Assembly: GCA_963573385.1 (NCBI GenBank)
Contig: CAUYLG010071805.1
Location: 1 to 64,000 of the forward strand
DNA: 64,000 bases
Direction: 5' to 3'
Source of the DNA: Cacajao melanocephalus
Taxonomy: Eukaryota > Chordata > Mammalia > Primates > Pitheciidae
The position numbers and the translations under genes are program-made. Below are positions 1 to 15,993 of the stretch, piece after piece; the stretch's first letter is position 1, and the number at the start of each line of letters is the position of its first letter. The notes below the pieces were generated by a model. The model searched no databases. It was not told where the DNA came from and saw only the letters and a list, made by a program, of their open reading frames with translations.

Positions 1-719
1 GCCAGTTAGAATGGCGATCATTAAAAAATCTGGAGACAACGGATGCTGGAGAGGATGTGGAGAAATAGGAACACTTTTACACTGTTGGTGGGAGTGTAAA
101 TTAGTTCAACCATTGTGGAAGACAGTGTGGCAATTCCTCAAGGACCTGGAAATAGAAATACCATTTGACCCAGCAATTCCATTACTGGGTATATACACAA
201 GGAATTATAAATTGTTCTGTTATAAAGACACATGCACACCTATGTTCACTGTGACACTGTTTACAATAGCAAAGATCTGGAACCAACCCAAATGTCCATC
301 ATTGATAGACTGGATAAAGAAAATGTGGCACATATACACCACGGAATACTACACAGCCATAAAAAATGGTGAGTTCATATCCTTCATAGGGACATGGATG
401 AATTTGGAAACCATCATTTTCAGCAAACTGACACAAGAACAGAAAACCACATATCGTATGTTATCACTTACAGGTGGGTGTTGAACAATTAGAACACCTG
501 GACATAGGGAGGAGAGCATCACACACTTTGGTCAGTGGTGGGGTCTTGGGGAGGGACAGTCGGGAGGGGAGGGGTAATGAGGGGAGAAATACCAGATACA
601 GGTGATGGGGGGATAAAGGCAGCAAACCACCTTGCCATGTATGTACCTATGCCACAATCCTGCATGATCTGCACGTGTACCCCAGAACCTAAAGTATGAT
701 AAAAATAAAATAATAATAA
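1..719 (+). mobile_element. L1 3' end (ORF2 C-terminus, 3' UTR, tail), cut by the window start
   Basis: The first 484 bases read as the C-terminal part of a primate L1 ORF2 protein, including HCWWECK, IPFDPAIPLLGIY and IDWIKKMWHIYT, and stop at TGA. A typical L1 3' UTR follows, with GGGAGG-rich stretches and the 'cacgtgtacc' block, then an A-rich tail of aaaataaaataataataa. The element is in the plus direction, antisense to TINAG, inside its intron 3. The reading frame of the ORF2 end is still open, which fits a primate-age L1PA-type copy. It cannot be autonomous as far as seen here, because only the 3' end lies in the window. Confidence 0.93.
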
Positions 720-3534
<2,815 letters not shown>

Positions 3535-3599
3535 TTAGGTTGGTGCAAAAAGTAATGGTAGTTTTGGCCAAAACCACCATTACTTTTGCACCAACCTAA
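3535..3599. mobile_element. MADE1 mariner-type MITE, shortened palindrome
   Basis: The ends TTAGGTTGGTGCAAAA and its complement are those of the 80-bp MADE1/Hsmar1-derived miniature element. Both are bounded by TA, the mariner target site. This copy is 65 bp and near-perfectly palindromic: the left and right arms pair almost throughout and the consensus centre is reduced. MADE1 copies are the known source of the mir-548 hairpin family, so a transcript across it on either strand would fold into a hairpin. Confidence 0.93.
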
Positions 3600-4308
3600 T
3601 AGCATTCTCAATAACTTCTGTAGTCCTAAGTGTACTTTCTTAAGTGTACCACATTGTTTTAGACTGTGGTTTCTCATATGCTTTTTAACAGTGGAAAGCT
3701 AGGCTGCTCTGTTTTGGTTTCTTGGAAACGTATGTTAATTAGGTCTAGCATTTGAACCCTTTCAGGAATCTGAGTCAAATAATTTCTCAAGGTGACACAT
3801 ACTCTCATGTTATTTGAATAATTTAAATATGATTTAGCCTCATAAAATTATAATTTGTTTTCCCTAGAAATACTTAAAATGTCATCAAGTTATCATCTAA
3901 AATATTGGTTTCACACACACACACACACACACACAGAGAAATTGAGAATGCTTTAAGAATACTAATATCAACAAATGTGACTTTCTATATTTTGTATCTT
4001 CCAAGAAAAAAAAAAACTTTGAATACACTGAAATTCAGTGTTCCCATTTTGCTGGGAAACAACATGTTATGTGTGAAAAGAGATTACACTTCTATTTTAT
4101 AAAAATACACCTCAAGATTATTTCACTTTTCTAACTGCTTGATAATAGATCTTTTTATGTTAAGTATTTTCCAGAAATGTAGAAGATGTTATCAAGGGTA
4201 CATCAAGATTCAATCAATGGCAGTAGAGAAATTCTGAAGCAGATACCAGCTAGCTTGTTCCTCTTCCTTTTAGTTCTGTAATAAAAGTCAGTGTTGGTGC
4301 CTATATCT
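3600..4308. repeat. Unassigned intron DNA with a (CA)n run at 3911-3934
   Basis: A simple CA dinucleotide repeat of about 12 units is present at 3911-3934. The rest has no recognised repeat or gene. Confidence 0.6.
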
Positions 4309-4616
4309 TTTTCTTTTTCTTTTTTTTGAGGCAGCATTTCACCCCCCATTGCCCAGGCTGGAGTACAGTGGCACAATCTCAGCTCACTACAACCTCCACC
4401 TCCCAGGCTCGAGTGATTCTTGTGCTTTAGTCTTCCAAGTAACTGGGATTACCGGCATGCACCACCATGCCCAGTTATTTTTTTTCTGTATTTTTAGTAG
4501 AGACAGTTTTTCACTATGTTGTCCAGGCTGGTTCTGAACTGGCCTCACATGATCTACCCGCCTGCCTCAGCCTCCCAAAGTGCTGGGATTACAGGCGTAA
4601 GACACCTCACCAGGCC
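4309..4616 (-). mobile_element. Alu, full length, minus strand
   Basis: The stretch reads from the T-rich tail and 'gaggcagcatttcac' to 'accaggcc', an inverted Alu with many substitutions (old S or J type). A diverged target duplication resembling gtgcctatatctt flanks it. Confidence 0.9.
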
Positions 4617-5264
4617 AGTGCCTATGTCTTAATTCCCTCTATGTAAATGGAGAAGCTACCTAATTTATCAGTTTGTACGAGAGCATCAGCTATTTCCAGT
4701 GTTTCGGTATCAATCATCCATATCTTTAGTGCACCAGCAAAGTAAAGTAGCTCAATCTGTCTTTTGATTCAACTGTAAGTAACATTGGCTAGATACCCAT
4801 TATTTCAATGAAATTATTTAGATTGGCTTGTTATTTGGGGGGGTCAAGATCGACTACCATCCTTTTAAGGTCAGATTCTACCCATGATAGCTAAGCATGT
4901 GATTGGCTTGGTCAGGGCAGCAGCAGAGGGAGAGATGGTTATTACGAATAAGTCAGTTTTGCTGACTTCCTGATTTTGACTAAATACTTATCCAAAGTAG
5001 CTTTCCCTACACTTCCCTTACCTACACTATGACACTGCTCTTTCCCAGATAATTTAGAGCTATGCTCTAGATTTCTTATTTGTTCATTTTAATTATTTAA
5101 TGTTTACCTTTGCATTCCAGTTCTACATGTTTTCTACCTCCCTTCCTATTTCTCTCCCACTCTTTCTTTTTAAACAATGACCATTTATAGAAACCAAGCA
5201 ATACATCGAAACCTGAAGAGTAAATGGGAGTGTCAAGAAGTATATAAAGCAAGATTTCTCTCAC
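4617..5264. other. TINAG intron 3, proximal part
   Basis: No repeat was recognised. The stretch includes the intron side of the exon 3 donor (GTGAGA read on the minus strand, 5264-5259). A TINAG exon 4 was looked for in 1-5264 by its expected peptide and was not seen. Confidence 0.5.
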
Positions 5265-5354
5265 CCATAGTCTCCTTTATTGACCTGTTCAATTAATTCC
5301 GGACGAACAAGGCATACGTGCCGGGAACATTTCCACTGCTGTCCTGAGCATGTG
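5265..5354 (-). CDS. TINAG: TINAG exon 3 (internal, 90 nt)
   Basis: Read on the minus strand, this exon follows an acceptor ending TTTGCAG and ends at a GTGAGA donor. It completes a cysteine codon begun in exon 2, then encodes about 30 residues: TCSGQQWKCSRHVCLVRPEL, then IEQVNKGDY and the first two bases of a glycine codon. This is the TINAG segment that closes the VWFC-like cysteine motif and leads into the cathepsin-B-like region. The entry phase of 2 matches the exon 2 exit exactly. Two residues (Arg in CSRHV, Pro in RPEL) differ from the human protein as I remember it. The next exon would lie left of the window. TINAG is a secreted basement-membrane glycoprotein of kidney tubules. Recognition rests on peptide identity, splice sites and phase. 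Confidence 0.9.
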
Positions 5355-6007
5355 CTGCAAAGATATGACAGTTTCAAAAGTGGCTTGGTCTTTATGAAGT
5401 ATATTTCAATTAGTAACAAGAGTTATACATTGTTAAGGCATAAAATGTAATTTCTTGATTAATGTTAGCCATATGGTTATTTGATTCTTGGCAAAAATAA
5501 ACGGTAAAACATACATTAGCTACCACTCAAGATGCTGTTATCCTCTACTCCAGGCAATTAACAAATGATATGATCACACATCTGTAAAGTTTAAAAACAT
5601 AAGCCAATTTGGACAGTAGATTCAATGTACTTGTATTTGGAAACTTTCTGCAGGCTAGTCCTTTTAAAGCAGCCTGTTTTTATATAGTTATTGTAATTAA
5701 AAAACACAATTTGCCTGTAGGATATCAGAATATTATAATTCAGAGGTATAATTAATGCAGACCTGCTGTATGATGATTTATTATCAAGAACATCAACCTC
5801 AAACATTAAAAGACATTCATGATTAAATATTCAAAATTCCTTAAAATTAAATATACTTACAAAAAGTTACAGGTATATGATGTCTTATGACATATGATTC
5901 TGTCTATATGTACTTAAATATATGTTTTGATTCACAAATATTTCTTTTATTTGAAGAAAACATACACAGACAGTAGAACTCAGTTCTGTGCCACTTAAAT
6001 TTATTAC
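5355..6007 (-). other. TINAG intron 2 (653 nt)
   Basis: The intron is bounded by GTAATA at the exon 2 side and TTTGCAG at the exon 3 side. It is AT-rich and has no recognised repeat. The short size and clean borders support a genomic, not retrotransposed, TINAG copy. Confidence 0.85.
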
Positions 6008-6071
6008 CAGGAGTTGCAGTTTTCTTTAATTACTGATCCCTCTTCATAATGTTGACCATCTTTGAAGCAAC
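6008..6071 (-). CDS. TINAG: TINAG exon 2 (internal, 64 nt)
   Basis: On the minus strand the acceptor is TTTGACAG. The exon completes the glycine codon left open by exon 1, then encodes CFKDGQHYEEGSVIKENCNS and the first two bases of a cysteine codon, followed by the donor GTAATA. This is the start of the VWFC-like cysteine segment after the somatomedin-B domain of TINAG. It matches the human protein as remembered without difference. Entry phase 1 and exit phase 2 agree with exons 1 and 3. At 64 nt it is too short to find from open reading frames alone; it was found by looking for the expected TINAG peptide in reverse complement. Confidence 0.92.
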
Positions 6072-8050
6072 CTGTCAAAGTAACATGTAAACAAATGAAA
6101 ATGCTAAACTAAGTAATAAAGTACATTCACATAAAAAGTAACCAAAAATCATGGTTAGCTTTTCAAATATGCAGAAATGTTTGGTGCCAAGCTGAGAGAA
6201 ATCCATGTCTGGTTTATTTCAAGGTTTGTGTATCAAATTCTTCTAGGCCTGCTTCAATGCTTTTATCTTTAAACTGCATATTATGTTCCAACAGGGAGGA
6301 TTTGTAAAGCACGAAAACAGGATTACCAAAGAATTAATTGCTATGCTCGAAAAATAACGCTTTTAAGTAAGTAAGCATATAATGGTATTTGAATTGATTT
6401 ATGGCATTTCTCAACTTAAAAAACAACTAATCAAGTCTCATAAGTGCTTATAATTAATTGGATATGACTAGACCAAATAGCTCATAGCTTTGGACTCAAA
6501 ATATAAAGTAATTTCATGGAATTTACCTTACAATGACAAATTCTACTTTTTTTTTTTCTTTTTTAGGATCTGAATAAGGGGACAATTCATGAAATCAATA
6601 AGATGGTAGCCATTTGCCTTCCAAATCTGAATGTTTCTTAACTATTAACTGAAATTAGTTATTAACTATTTTATGAGAATATATGAACTATTCAAAGATG
6701 ATGAACAATGAATTATCATATAAAAACCTTTGGTAACATATTGTAAAAATAGTGCTCTGGTTAAAAATTTAAATTTCTTTTGAAAATATAATCTGTTCAA
6801 ATTTAAAATTAACGCTGAATTAGCAAAAGGGACTCAACTTTGTCTAGTGAAACTGTTTTTGACAGGAACAAGTAATTGATATTTTATGCCAATGGCCTCT
6901 AATTAAACAAAATGAATTTTAATCTTTTATTCACAAAATCATAGGGCAAACTATAGGATTAGAAAGCATTCTGAGAGACCTGGTTTAACTTCTAGCTACA
7001 GTGTTACAAAGCCACTTAGGGAATTAGCTATCCTTTGATTTTCCAAAAAATATTTTAATAGGAAATATTTCATAACTGCCCCTCCCCTGAATGTTTTACA
7101 ATTCAATATTTTACTTAATACATCTAGTGATTTATCTATTTGCATCTATGCTTCCCTTTGACATGGAATTTTGATACTTCACAATCATGGGGTAAGAAAC
7201 CACCTCTCTCCTGACCACAGTCTTCCTCATGCAGCATGCCCAAGATGAGGGAAGATTAAACTTCACATCCAATCCATGATTTTAATTGCTACATAAGATT
7301 AGACACCTATCATAACTGAATTCACGGTATGTTTCTAATTTCAAGAGATCCTAGAATTTTTTTATCACCTAGAAACAACAGAAAATCCATGCAACAATTC
7401 AAGTTTTCATTCAAAGTCAAGAGAAGTACTTTCTTAACCATTCTTAAAAATCAAGAGTGTGGGATAAAAACAAAGCTGATGTTTAATCATACTTCGTGAA
7501 TCTTGAGTGTTCAACTTATGAATTCCATGGATAAATGGAACAGAGCTCTCAAGGGTCCTTAAAGAAAAAAGACTGTCCTTTCTCTGACTTGTAACTCAGC
7601 TAATAATTCTGAAGTCAGGAGAACGCCATTACCAAGCCACGCAAAATCATAAGCACTAAATTTAATGTTAACAAAACCTCCATTTCTTGGTCATCCATCC
7701 TTAATGTCATGTAAGAGATAACTACGAGACACTGCATTTGCTTTAATCTCACAGGAGAATCTCTTGAACAAAAGCCATACTCAGTCACACCTGACCCTGG
7801 CCCAGGTGCTGACACAACACCCAGACACAGTCTACTCTCTCCTTTACTACAATCCTTCCCAACTCCAACGGATCCCTCATTTCCCACATGGCATCTACAG
7901 AGATCTTCAAAGATATACATAATGTTGCTTCCTACTTAAAATCTTTAAGTCGTTCCCCATCAAATTTAGAGTAAGACCAAACTTCTTACTGTAACCTATA
8001 AGGCCTTACTCAAAACGTCTCTGCCCTAATCTTTGCATTTATTACTCCTG
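6072..8050 (-). other. TINAG intron 1, 3' part, with an L2-like stretch
   Basis: The intron runs from 17271 down to 6072 (11.2 kb). This part is AT-rich and mostly unassigned. About 7780-8040 resembles a plus-strand L2 3' region, with phrases such as 'cttactcaaaacgtctctg' following an 'agtaagaccaaacttctt' type motif. No alternative exon was recognised. Confidence 0.5.
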
Positions 8051-8900
8051 TTGAGTTGACTGGGGTGGAGGTTTCCAGAGGGATGAAGGATTAGCATAAT
8101 AGTAGTGAGGGTAGAGGGAAGCAGGTGGATATTATTTGGAGGTAATGCAAAGGGATTCACTCCTGGATTGAGTTTGGTGTAAAAAGGAAAAGAGGAATCA
8201 AAGTTATCTCATTAGGACTTTGGTTTGAGTAACGGAGAAATGGTGCAGCTATCACTAAAATAAGAAACAGGTTTGTGTCAAGAAATCAAGACTACTACAT
8301 TGCATATTTTAGATTTAGATAAAACCTAGGCTAGACATGCTAACAGAGATATCAAGTAGACAGCAGTTTATAAAAGACCAGAGTTAAGCCAAGGCTGGAG
8401 CATGAATTTGGGGGACACCAACATCCGTTATCTATTTTTTAAAACCCAAGACTAAATAAGAGTCTTTTGGAAAGAGTGTATGTAGGTAAGAGAAAGTGGT
8501 CCAGGACTGAGCTCAAAACACTGCATTTGACAGATATTCAGAAGAGGAAACTGGAAAGAAGTGGCCTGTGAGGGAGCAGGGAATTGAGGAAAGGGTGGTG
8601 TCATGAAAAACAGGGTTACGGAAGTGTTTCATACACTCAGGGTGGTCAGCTGCATACAGTACTGTGGAGAGGCCAAGAACCAGAAAACAGACATCTGAAT
8701 ATTGCATTTGGTAATGTGGAAATTGCCGATAACCCTGCCAAGAGAGATTTCAGTGAAGTTGCAGGGTGCTGACCTCCTGTAGGCATGGGTAGATGAGAGA
8801 CTTGGAATAAGAAGTGAAAGTTTTCTTTCAGTTATTTTGCCACGCAAGGAAAGGAAGGGATGAGATGGTACCTGGTTAAAGATATGCGTTAAGGGAGAGC
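8050..8900 (+). repeat. Ancient interspersed repeat, family not named
   Basis: The text resembles a widespread old mammalian repeat marked by phrases like 'agatatcaagtagacagcag', 'ggtccaggactgag' and a purine-rich 'aggaaactggaaagaag' part. Similar wording recurs at 23.5-24.8 kb and 62.4-63.1 kb. I cannot assign the family name without a library search. Confidence 0.4.
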
Positions 8901-8956
8901 TTTTTTAAAGTTGGGAAAGACAAATACACACTTTGTAAATCAACAGTTAATCCACA

Positions 8957-9319
8957 TGTATCAGTCTGTTCTCACACTGCTAATAAAGACTTATCCGGGA
9001 CTGAGTAATTTATAACGGAAAGAGGTTTAATGCACTCACAGTTCCGCATGGCTGGGGAGGCCTCACAATCGTGGCAAAAGACAAAGGAAGAGCGAAGGGA
9101 GGTTTTATACGGTGGCAGGCAAGAGAGAGCGCTGGGACAGGGAACTCCCGTTTATAAAATGATCAGATCTCGTGAGACTTACTACCACGAGAACAGCATG
9201 GGAAAAATCCTGCCCCACGGTTCAATTACCTCTCATCAGGTCCGTCCCGTGACAGGTGAGAATTATGGGAGGTTCAATTCAAGATGAGATTTGGGTGGTG
9301 ACACAGCCAAACCATATCA
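8957..9319 (-). mobile_element. Solo LTR of THE1/MST (MaLR) type, minus strand
   Basis: Read on the minus strand it opens TGATATGGTTTGGCTGTG and closes with ACAGACTGATACA, the two ends of the THE1/MST LTR. The internal 'gaggcctccccagccatg' block is also present. It is a single LTR of about 363 bp with no internal retroviral region beside it, so it is a solo LTR left by recombination. Its CpG content is unusually well kept. It lies in TINAG intron 1 in the sense orientation. Confidence 0.9.
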
Positions 9320-9729
9320 CCAGGAGAAAAAAAAAAAAAATAAAAAAGATGCTTCAGGAGAAAGAGCAAGAAAGGGAGAGAGAATGGTAAAGATGGAAGT
9401 ACTGAAAAGGCAAGAGAAGACGGGATTCAGAGCTCAAGACTAGGAATCAATTCAATGTAAGCAGCAACCCAGATGGAGGTAGGTTGAAAACTCTGATTGT
9501 GAAGAGATGAAAGAATTCCTGTCTGGTAGCATTACTTTCTCAGTAAAATATGTCTGGGGCACCTCAGAGTGAGTTAATTAATCAATTGGTTACACGCACA
9601 GTATATTGACCAATAAAATAAAACAAAGCAAAAACTAATGACTGTTGCAATTAAGGCAGTTTTGCAACTTTAACAGCCTTTAAAGTAATATTGGGCAAAT
9701 CATGTATTTGGAGAATGAAATCGTTTATC
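9320..9729. other. TINAG intron 1, unassigned
   Basis: A short A-run is at 9327-9341. The rest is purine-rich and was not assigned. Confidence 0.4.
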
Positions 9730-9928
9730 TTCTTGAATTGAGAAAAGATGATAATACATTGTCCATAATTTATTTTAAAATAGTTCATCACAGCGTATTA
9801 TAAGTATCTGTGCTGGTCCAAACTTCACTTCTTGAATTGTGAAAAGATAACAATACACTGTTTATAATTTATTTTAAAATAGTTCACCACAGTGTATTAT
9901 AAATATCTGTGCTGGTCTAAACTTCACT
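9730..9928 (+). repeat. Direct tandem duplication, two units of about 100 bp
   Basis: Unit 1 (9730-9828) and unit 2 (9829-9928) both begin ttcttgaattg and end aacttcac, with about 90% identity by eye. No known repeat family was recognised, so this looks like a local intronic duplication that has since diverged. Confidence 0.9.
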
Positions 9929-11150
<1,222 letters not shown>

Positions 11151-13335
11151 TGACATTTGAAATCCTTTACTGGAAATTACCATCAGATATGGCAAAGAAA
11201 ACACAGGACGAAGAAACTAAAACATATTACCAGTATGTTTTACTTCCAGTTTATACAAAATATATATTTTTATTTTTTTAATCCTGAAGATAATGTACAT
11301 AGTTTTAAATCCTTGATTTAAAGAGCTCTTAGGACAGGAACAATAAGAGGAACTAGACAATACCCATGTAAATAAATATCTGAAAAATAAGATCTACAAG
11401 ATCAGTGAATGATCATAGAATCTCAGAGGAAAGTTGCTTTATACATGCAAACAATATCGTAAATAATATATATTGTATTTTTATCTTAACTAATTTTGCA
11501 CATTTTTTCAATATTGTATAGCACTATTTTCTTTTCAAGCAGCTACTTTCAAAAGGAAGATAAAACAAAAGAAAAAAATTATCTGTATAGAAGTGCTTAT
11601 AGTCTAGTGTGAACTTCTTGCTGCAAAATAAAATAATTACTTCCTTTCATAGTGAATGGAGCAAAATCTATACCTGGAACATACGTTCTACATGAAACAT
11701 AACCCTAAATTAAAGTCTTAGCAAAATTCTCGCTCTCAAGCAAAATTGGATATTGAAGAAGCAGATATTGGATATAGAACTACTTTTTTGTATGGGCTGT
11801 ATGTCTCAAATAAGAAAAGCTCAAGTACATTTCAGCACCTTAAAAACATTACAGCTCATGCTTTTAAACTGAGACTCGAAAAAAAATTAACAAAAGGCAG
11901 ACATCCAAATAGTCACTGTGTTCTGATGTGGTTCTGCATTCTTAATTTTTGGCAGAGATTGCTGGTTATTCCCAATACCATTCTCTCCTTTTTTTTCTTT
12001 TGTATCAGAACCCCATTCATAGCTAGGCACATTACCACACAGCTAAGCAAAATGTCTCTTTGATGATTGGCATGGCCATGTGACTATGTTCTGGCCAGAG
12101 GTAAAGCAGAGGTGCTGGTCTGCTTTAGCATGTCTTCTCAAAATGTGAAAACTATATTTTTATTTTCCAATTTTTTTTTATTGGGACTCAAATATGATTT
12201 TTGGAGCATGAAGAGCCAAACTAGATCATGACTGCAAGGGCCGTTTTCTAGCATGGTGAAGCAGAAGGCTACATGGAACCTGGTCTCTAATGACAAAGTG
12301 AATCCAGGCAAAATATCCCATGTGTTAGAAATATGTATTTTAGACTTGTCACCAATCTGACATTCTTACATGGTGCATAGTATTTATCAAATAAACATTA
12401 ACCATTTTAATATACTCAGCTTTCCAGGGTTATATTTTTGTATGCATGTGGCATGCTAGTCACACAATGCTTCCTAATTGTTTCACATAGCTAAGTCTCC
12501 TTACCTATGTAAATGCTAAGTTTCTCAAGGTCTGGAACTTTATAATACTCTTTTCTTATGACCCTCAATGCTTACCACAATCATGGATATATAAAAAGTT
12601 TTAAACACTATCAATTACTCCTGTTAATGTTCCAACATCCAAAATAATATAGAAATTGCACATTTAAACTATAAACAATAATACTTTGAAACTTTCCAAA
12701 TATCTTTTAAAAACTATGCATGAAAAGCTATGCTTATGAAAATATTTTTATTCTTTTAAATCATATAAGTACATTATTGTTTAATTTAACAAATATAAAA
12801 TTTGAAAGAAAATTGAAATGCTCTAAATATCAATTCATCCAAATTCAACCAATATTTACTAGGCCTCCCTCTTCATGGCACCATAATTAATAAACAATAA
12901 GTAAATCACCATGTTTACTCTCAAGAAACTGCTGTTTAATTAAAATAAAGGAATATTCTGTTAAAAAATGAAGAATTAAATAATGAATGAATTAATACCT
13001 GAAAAGTGCTTGGAACAGTTGTTGGCTCCATAGTAAGTATTCCATAAATCTTAGTTTGCAGGAGGAGGAAGAGTGGGTTCATTAAGACAATAGAAAACTT
13101 GCTACTCAGGGTATGTTACAGAGGGGTCTGTTAATTAAGTATCTACCATAGGCAGGTTCTATGAGGGGTGAATTTCCCTTGACTGCCCAATCTTGTCACT
13201 ATTAGAAACTATGCTTAAATAAGTACACTAACTAATCCTGGGCACAAGACTCCTTATGATGCCTTATGTATTATCATCATGTTATTAACGTATATTAACT
13301 TCACCTATTATTTTAATGATCGTACCAACAAGACA
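11151..13335. other. TINAG intron 1, mostly unassigned
   Basis: AT-rich intron DNA. About 12060-12350 has wording like old LTR-type repeats ('ccatgtgactatgttctggcc') but no firm assignment. The open frame at 11746-12063 has no recognisable similarity and no splice context. Confidence 0.4.
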
Positions 13336-13575
13336 AAATAGAGAAGTTCAATGAAAATACACCTTTAAAATGCAATTTTAAATCTCATCGCATTTTAAAG
13401 GTGTATTTTCATTGAACTTCTCTATTTAGTCATGTGATAATACATGCAAAATACATGTTTAATAGAAAATACACCTTTAAATTGGATTTTAAAGGTGTAT
13501 TTTCTATTAAACATGTACTTTCTATTTTTAAACATGCATTTTCTATTTTTCAATGAAAATATACCTTCCATTTTC
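13336..13575. repeat. Cluster of perfect inverted repeats (hairpins) sharing one core
   Basis: Hairpin 1 has two perfectly complementary 38-nt arms, 13336-13373 and 13390-13427, with a 16-nt loop. Hairpin 2 has two perfect 30-nt arms, 13452-13481 and 13488-13517, with a 6-nt loop. All four arms contain the core GAAAATACACCTTTAAA or its complement. A third, diverged copy of the core (caatgaaaatatacctt) follows at about 13551-13567. No known MITE was recognised. The arms are more perfectly matched than the surrounding old DNA, which suggests recent formation or continuing correction between the arms. Confidence 0.95.
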
Positions 13576-14337
13576 AAAGAAATCACCTTTCTTTCAATTC
13601 CAAAATACATACAATAGTAATGGCCCAAGGGACCATGTGCAGTTGTGCAAGTTGTATATTGAACAAAAATGAGGAGCTCCACTTACAGAAACTACAGACA
13701 TATTGACCTCTGGCAGAAATGAGAGAAGTGGGTCAGAGAGGAAATAGCAAGGGGTGAGGTATATGGGAAAATAGAAACTACACGTGTTACCAAAAGGTGT
13801 CATCCACCACTCATCTCTAACTGATGTTTACCATACAAGACCCTGGACCCAGAACTGTCAGATCTTTCAACTTTACAAAAGTAGCTAAACATCTGAATTT
13901 TTTAATAAAAACTCCTGATTTAAATATTTCTAACTCATATTAATGATATTTTCTGTTGGTTTTATTTTTTCTATGTAGATTACCACATTATCCACAAATA
14001 ATGAGAGTTTTACTTCTTTTCTTCAGATTCTTTTACTTCATTTTTTCTCTAAGAACATAACAAATATCTCCTTGTTAAATGTAGCAAAAACGGTAGACAT
14101 TTATGTTTTATTACCAGTCTTAAAGGGAACATATATATAATTTATCCATTATGTATGATGTTTACTTTGGAGTTTTGGTGTAGACATCTTTACCTCAATA
14201 AAGAAATATGTTTTCATTTCCAGTATTAGAATTGAGAAAAATTGCCACATAGGACATGGGCTGTCATGAATAAATAACATTTATTCATAACAACAGCCAA
14301 CCAACTATAAAATATATTTTTTAAATATACAATACAA
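13576..14337. other. TINAG intron 1, unassigned
   Basis: AT-rich, with no named repeat or gene recognised. Confidence 0.4.
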
Positions 14338-14592
14338 TGCTTGAGCTCACAAGTTTGAGACCAGCTTAGGAAACATGGAGAAACCCAGTCTCTACTAAAA
14401 ATGCAAAAAACAAACAAAAAATTAGCCTCAAATGGTGGTATGAGCCTGTAGTCCTAGCTACTTGGAAGTCTAAAGTGGGAGAATCACTTGAGCCTGGGGA
14501 AGGTCGAGGCTGCAGTGAGCCATGATGGTGCCGCTCTACTTTAGCCTGGGTGACGAAGTGAGACCCTGCCTCAAAAAAAAAAAAAAAAGCAA
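14338..14592 (+). mobile_element. Alu, 5'-truncated, plus strand
   Basis: The copy begins inside the left monomer at 'gcttgagctcacaag' and runs through both monomers to an A-tail at 14573-14588. It is diverged. Confidence 0.88.
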
Positions 14593-14984
14593 TACAAAAT
14601 CAATCTTAAAATATCCAAGAATAAGCAAAGAGTATTATAAGGCTACTATGGAGATAAGTATTCAATCTATTTAAGGATATTTTTAAAAATCAGAGTAAGT
14701 GGAGAAATATCCTATACTCTTTGATGAGATGTCATCACATTACAGATTTCAACTATGTACAAATAAGTCTATAAATTGTATGCAATTCTATTCTAAATTT
14801 TAGCTAAAGTTTTTTGAGGAACTAGAAAAATATGTTCAATAACTGTTTATGGAAGATTAATGTTTATATGACCTAAGTCATCCTCAAAAAAGGGGGTTGA
14901 ATAAGTTGACTTGCTATTCCAGATAGTGAGTTGTATTACAAGGCTGTGGATAGGAAAAAGTAAGTCACAGGAAGAAGAGAGCCA

Positions 14985-15640
14985 AACATTAATGAGCATA
15001 TTATGAGAAGCTCAAACCCACTAGAAATTAGAGAAATTCAAATTAAAATGACAATGAGAAATCATGTTTTACTGATTATATAAGTAAAGGTTACCCATCT
15101 GGATAATACTGTTAGAGACGTGTCCCCATATAGTACTAGGGGAGTATAAACTCATGCAGCTACTTCTGAGAGCCATCTGGCAAGATTTAGATTAAATGCA
15201 TACCTGGGACTCAGCAATCCGAGTGTTGCCTGTATCATGCAAGCCGATGAGAAGGCATGCATGAGGCTGTCCTTCATGGACTTCTTTATAACAGCAAAGA
15301 GCTGTAGATAACCTAGGTGTCCACCCACGTGGAGAAAATAGGGAATTACAAGAGATGAAGGGATATTATAGAGAATTAGGCATCAGTCAGAAGCCACAGA
15401 CTAGTCATACTAGCCCGTGGAGACATGGGGAGAGTTTTAAAATATGCTGCTGTCTGAGAAAATCAAGAAACAGAATGAGGTCTGTAGCATAATATGGTCT
15501 ATATACATTAATAATTCAAGCACATGCTCTCTCCTTTTCTCTGTACAAGATAAGACTACATGCTGTAAAAGGGTATGTAAAATTTTTTTAAAAGGAATTT
15601 ACCACTGGAGAAAGATGGGAATGACTCATAAACATTAAAA
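14985..15640 (+). mobile_element. Old L1 (L1M) ORF2 3' fragment
   Basis: The stretch carries diverged L1 ORF2 phrases in the plus direction, such as 'aaattaaaatgacaatgaga', 'actcagcaatccgagtgttg' and 'tttataacagcaaagag'. There is no open frame. It is an ancient L1M-type remnant inside TINAG intron 1. Confidence 0.75.
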
Positions 15641-15721
15641 GAATGAAAGAAAGGATGGAAGAAAATAAAGAAGGAAAGGAAGTAAGAAAGGACATAGGGA
15701 GGAAGGAAGAAAGGAAGGAAA
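15641..15721 (+). repeat. Purine-rich GGAA/GAAA low-complexity run
   Basis: Imperfect GAAA and GGAAG units lie just before the next Alu. Confidence 0.8.
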
Positions 15722-15993
15722 GGCTGGATGCAACAGCTCATTCCTGTATTCCTAGCATTTTGGGAGGTCAAGGCGGGAGGATCGCTTGAGACCAGGAGTT
15801 TTAAGACCAGCTTAGGCAACATAGCAGGACCCCATCTTTACAAAAAAATAAAATAAATTAGCTTTGGGGTATTGTGGCACACACCTGTAGTCCTAGTTAC
15901 TCAGGAGGCTGAGGGAGGACTGTTTGAGTTCAAGAGTTCGAGGCTGTAAGCCATGAGCCTGCCACCGCACTCCAGTCTGGGTGACAGGGCAAA

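Noticed and set aside
11..484. 157-codon open frame with clear protein similarity
   Set aside because: It is the C-terminal part of L1 ORF2 in a 5'-incomplete copy; annotated as a mobile element, not a host gene.
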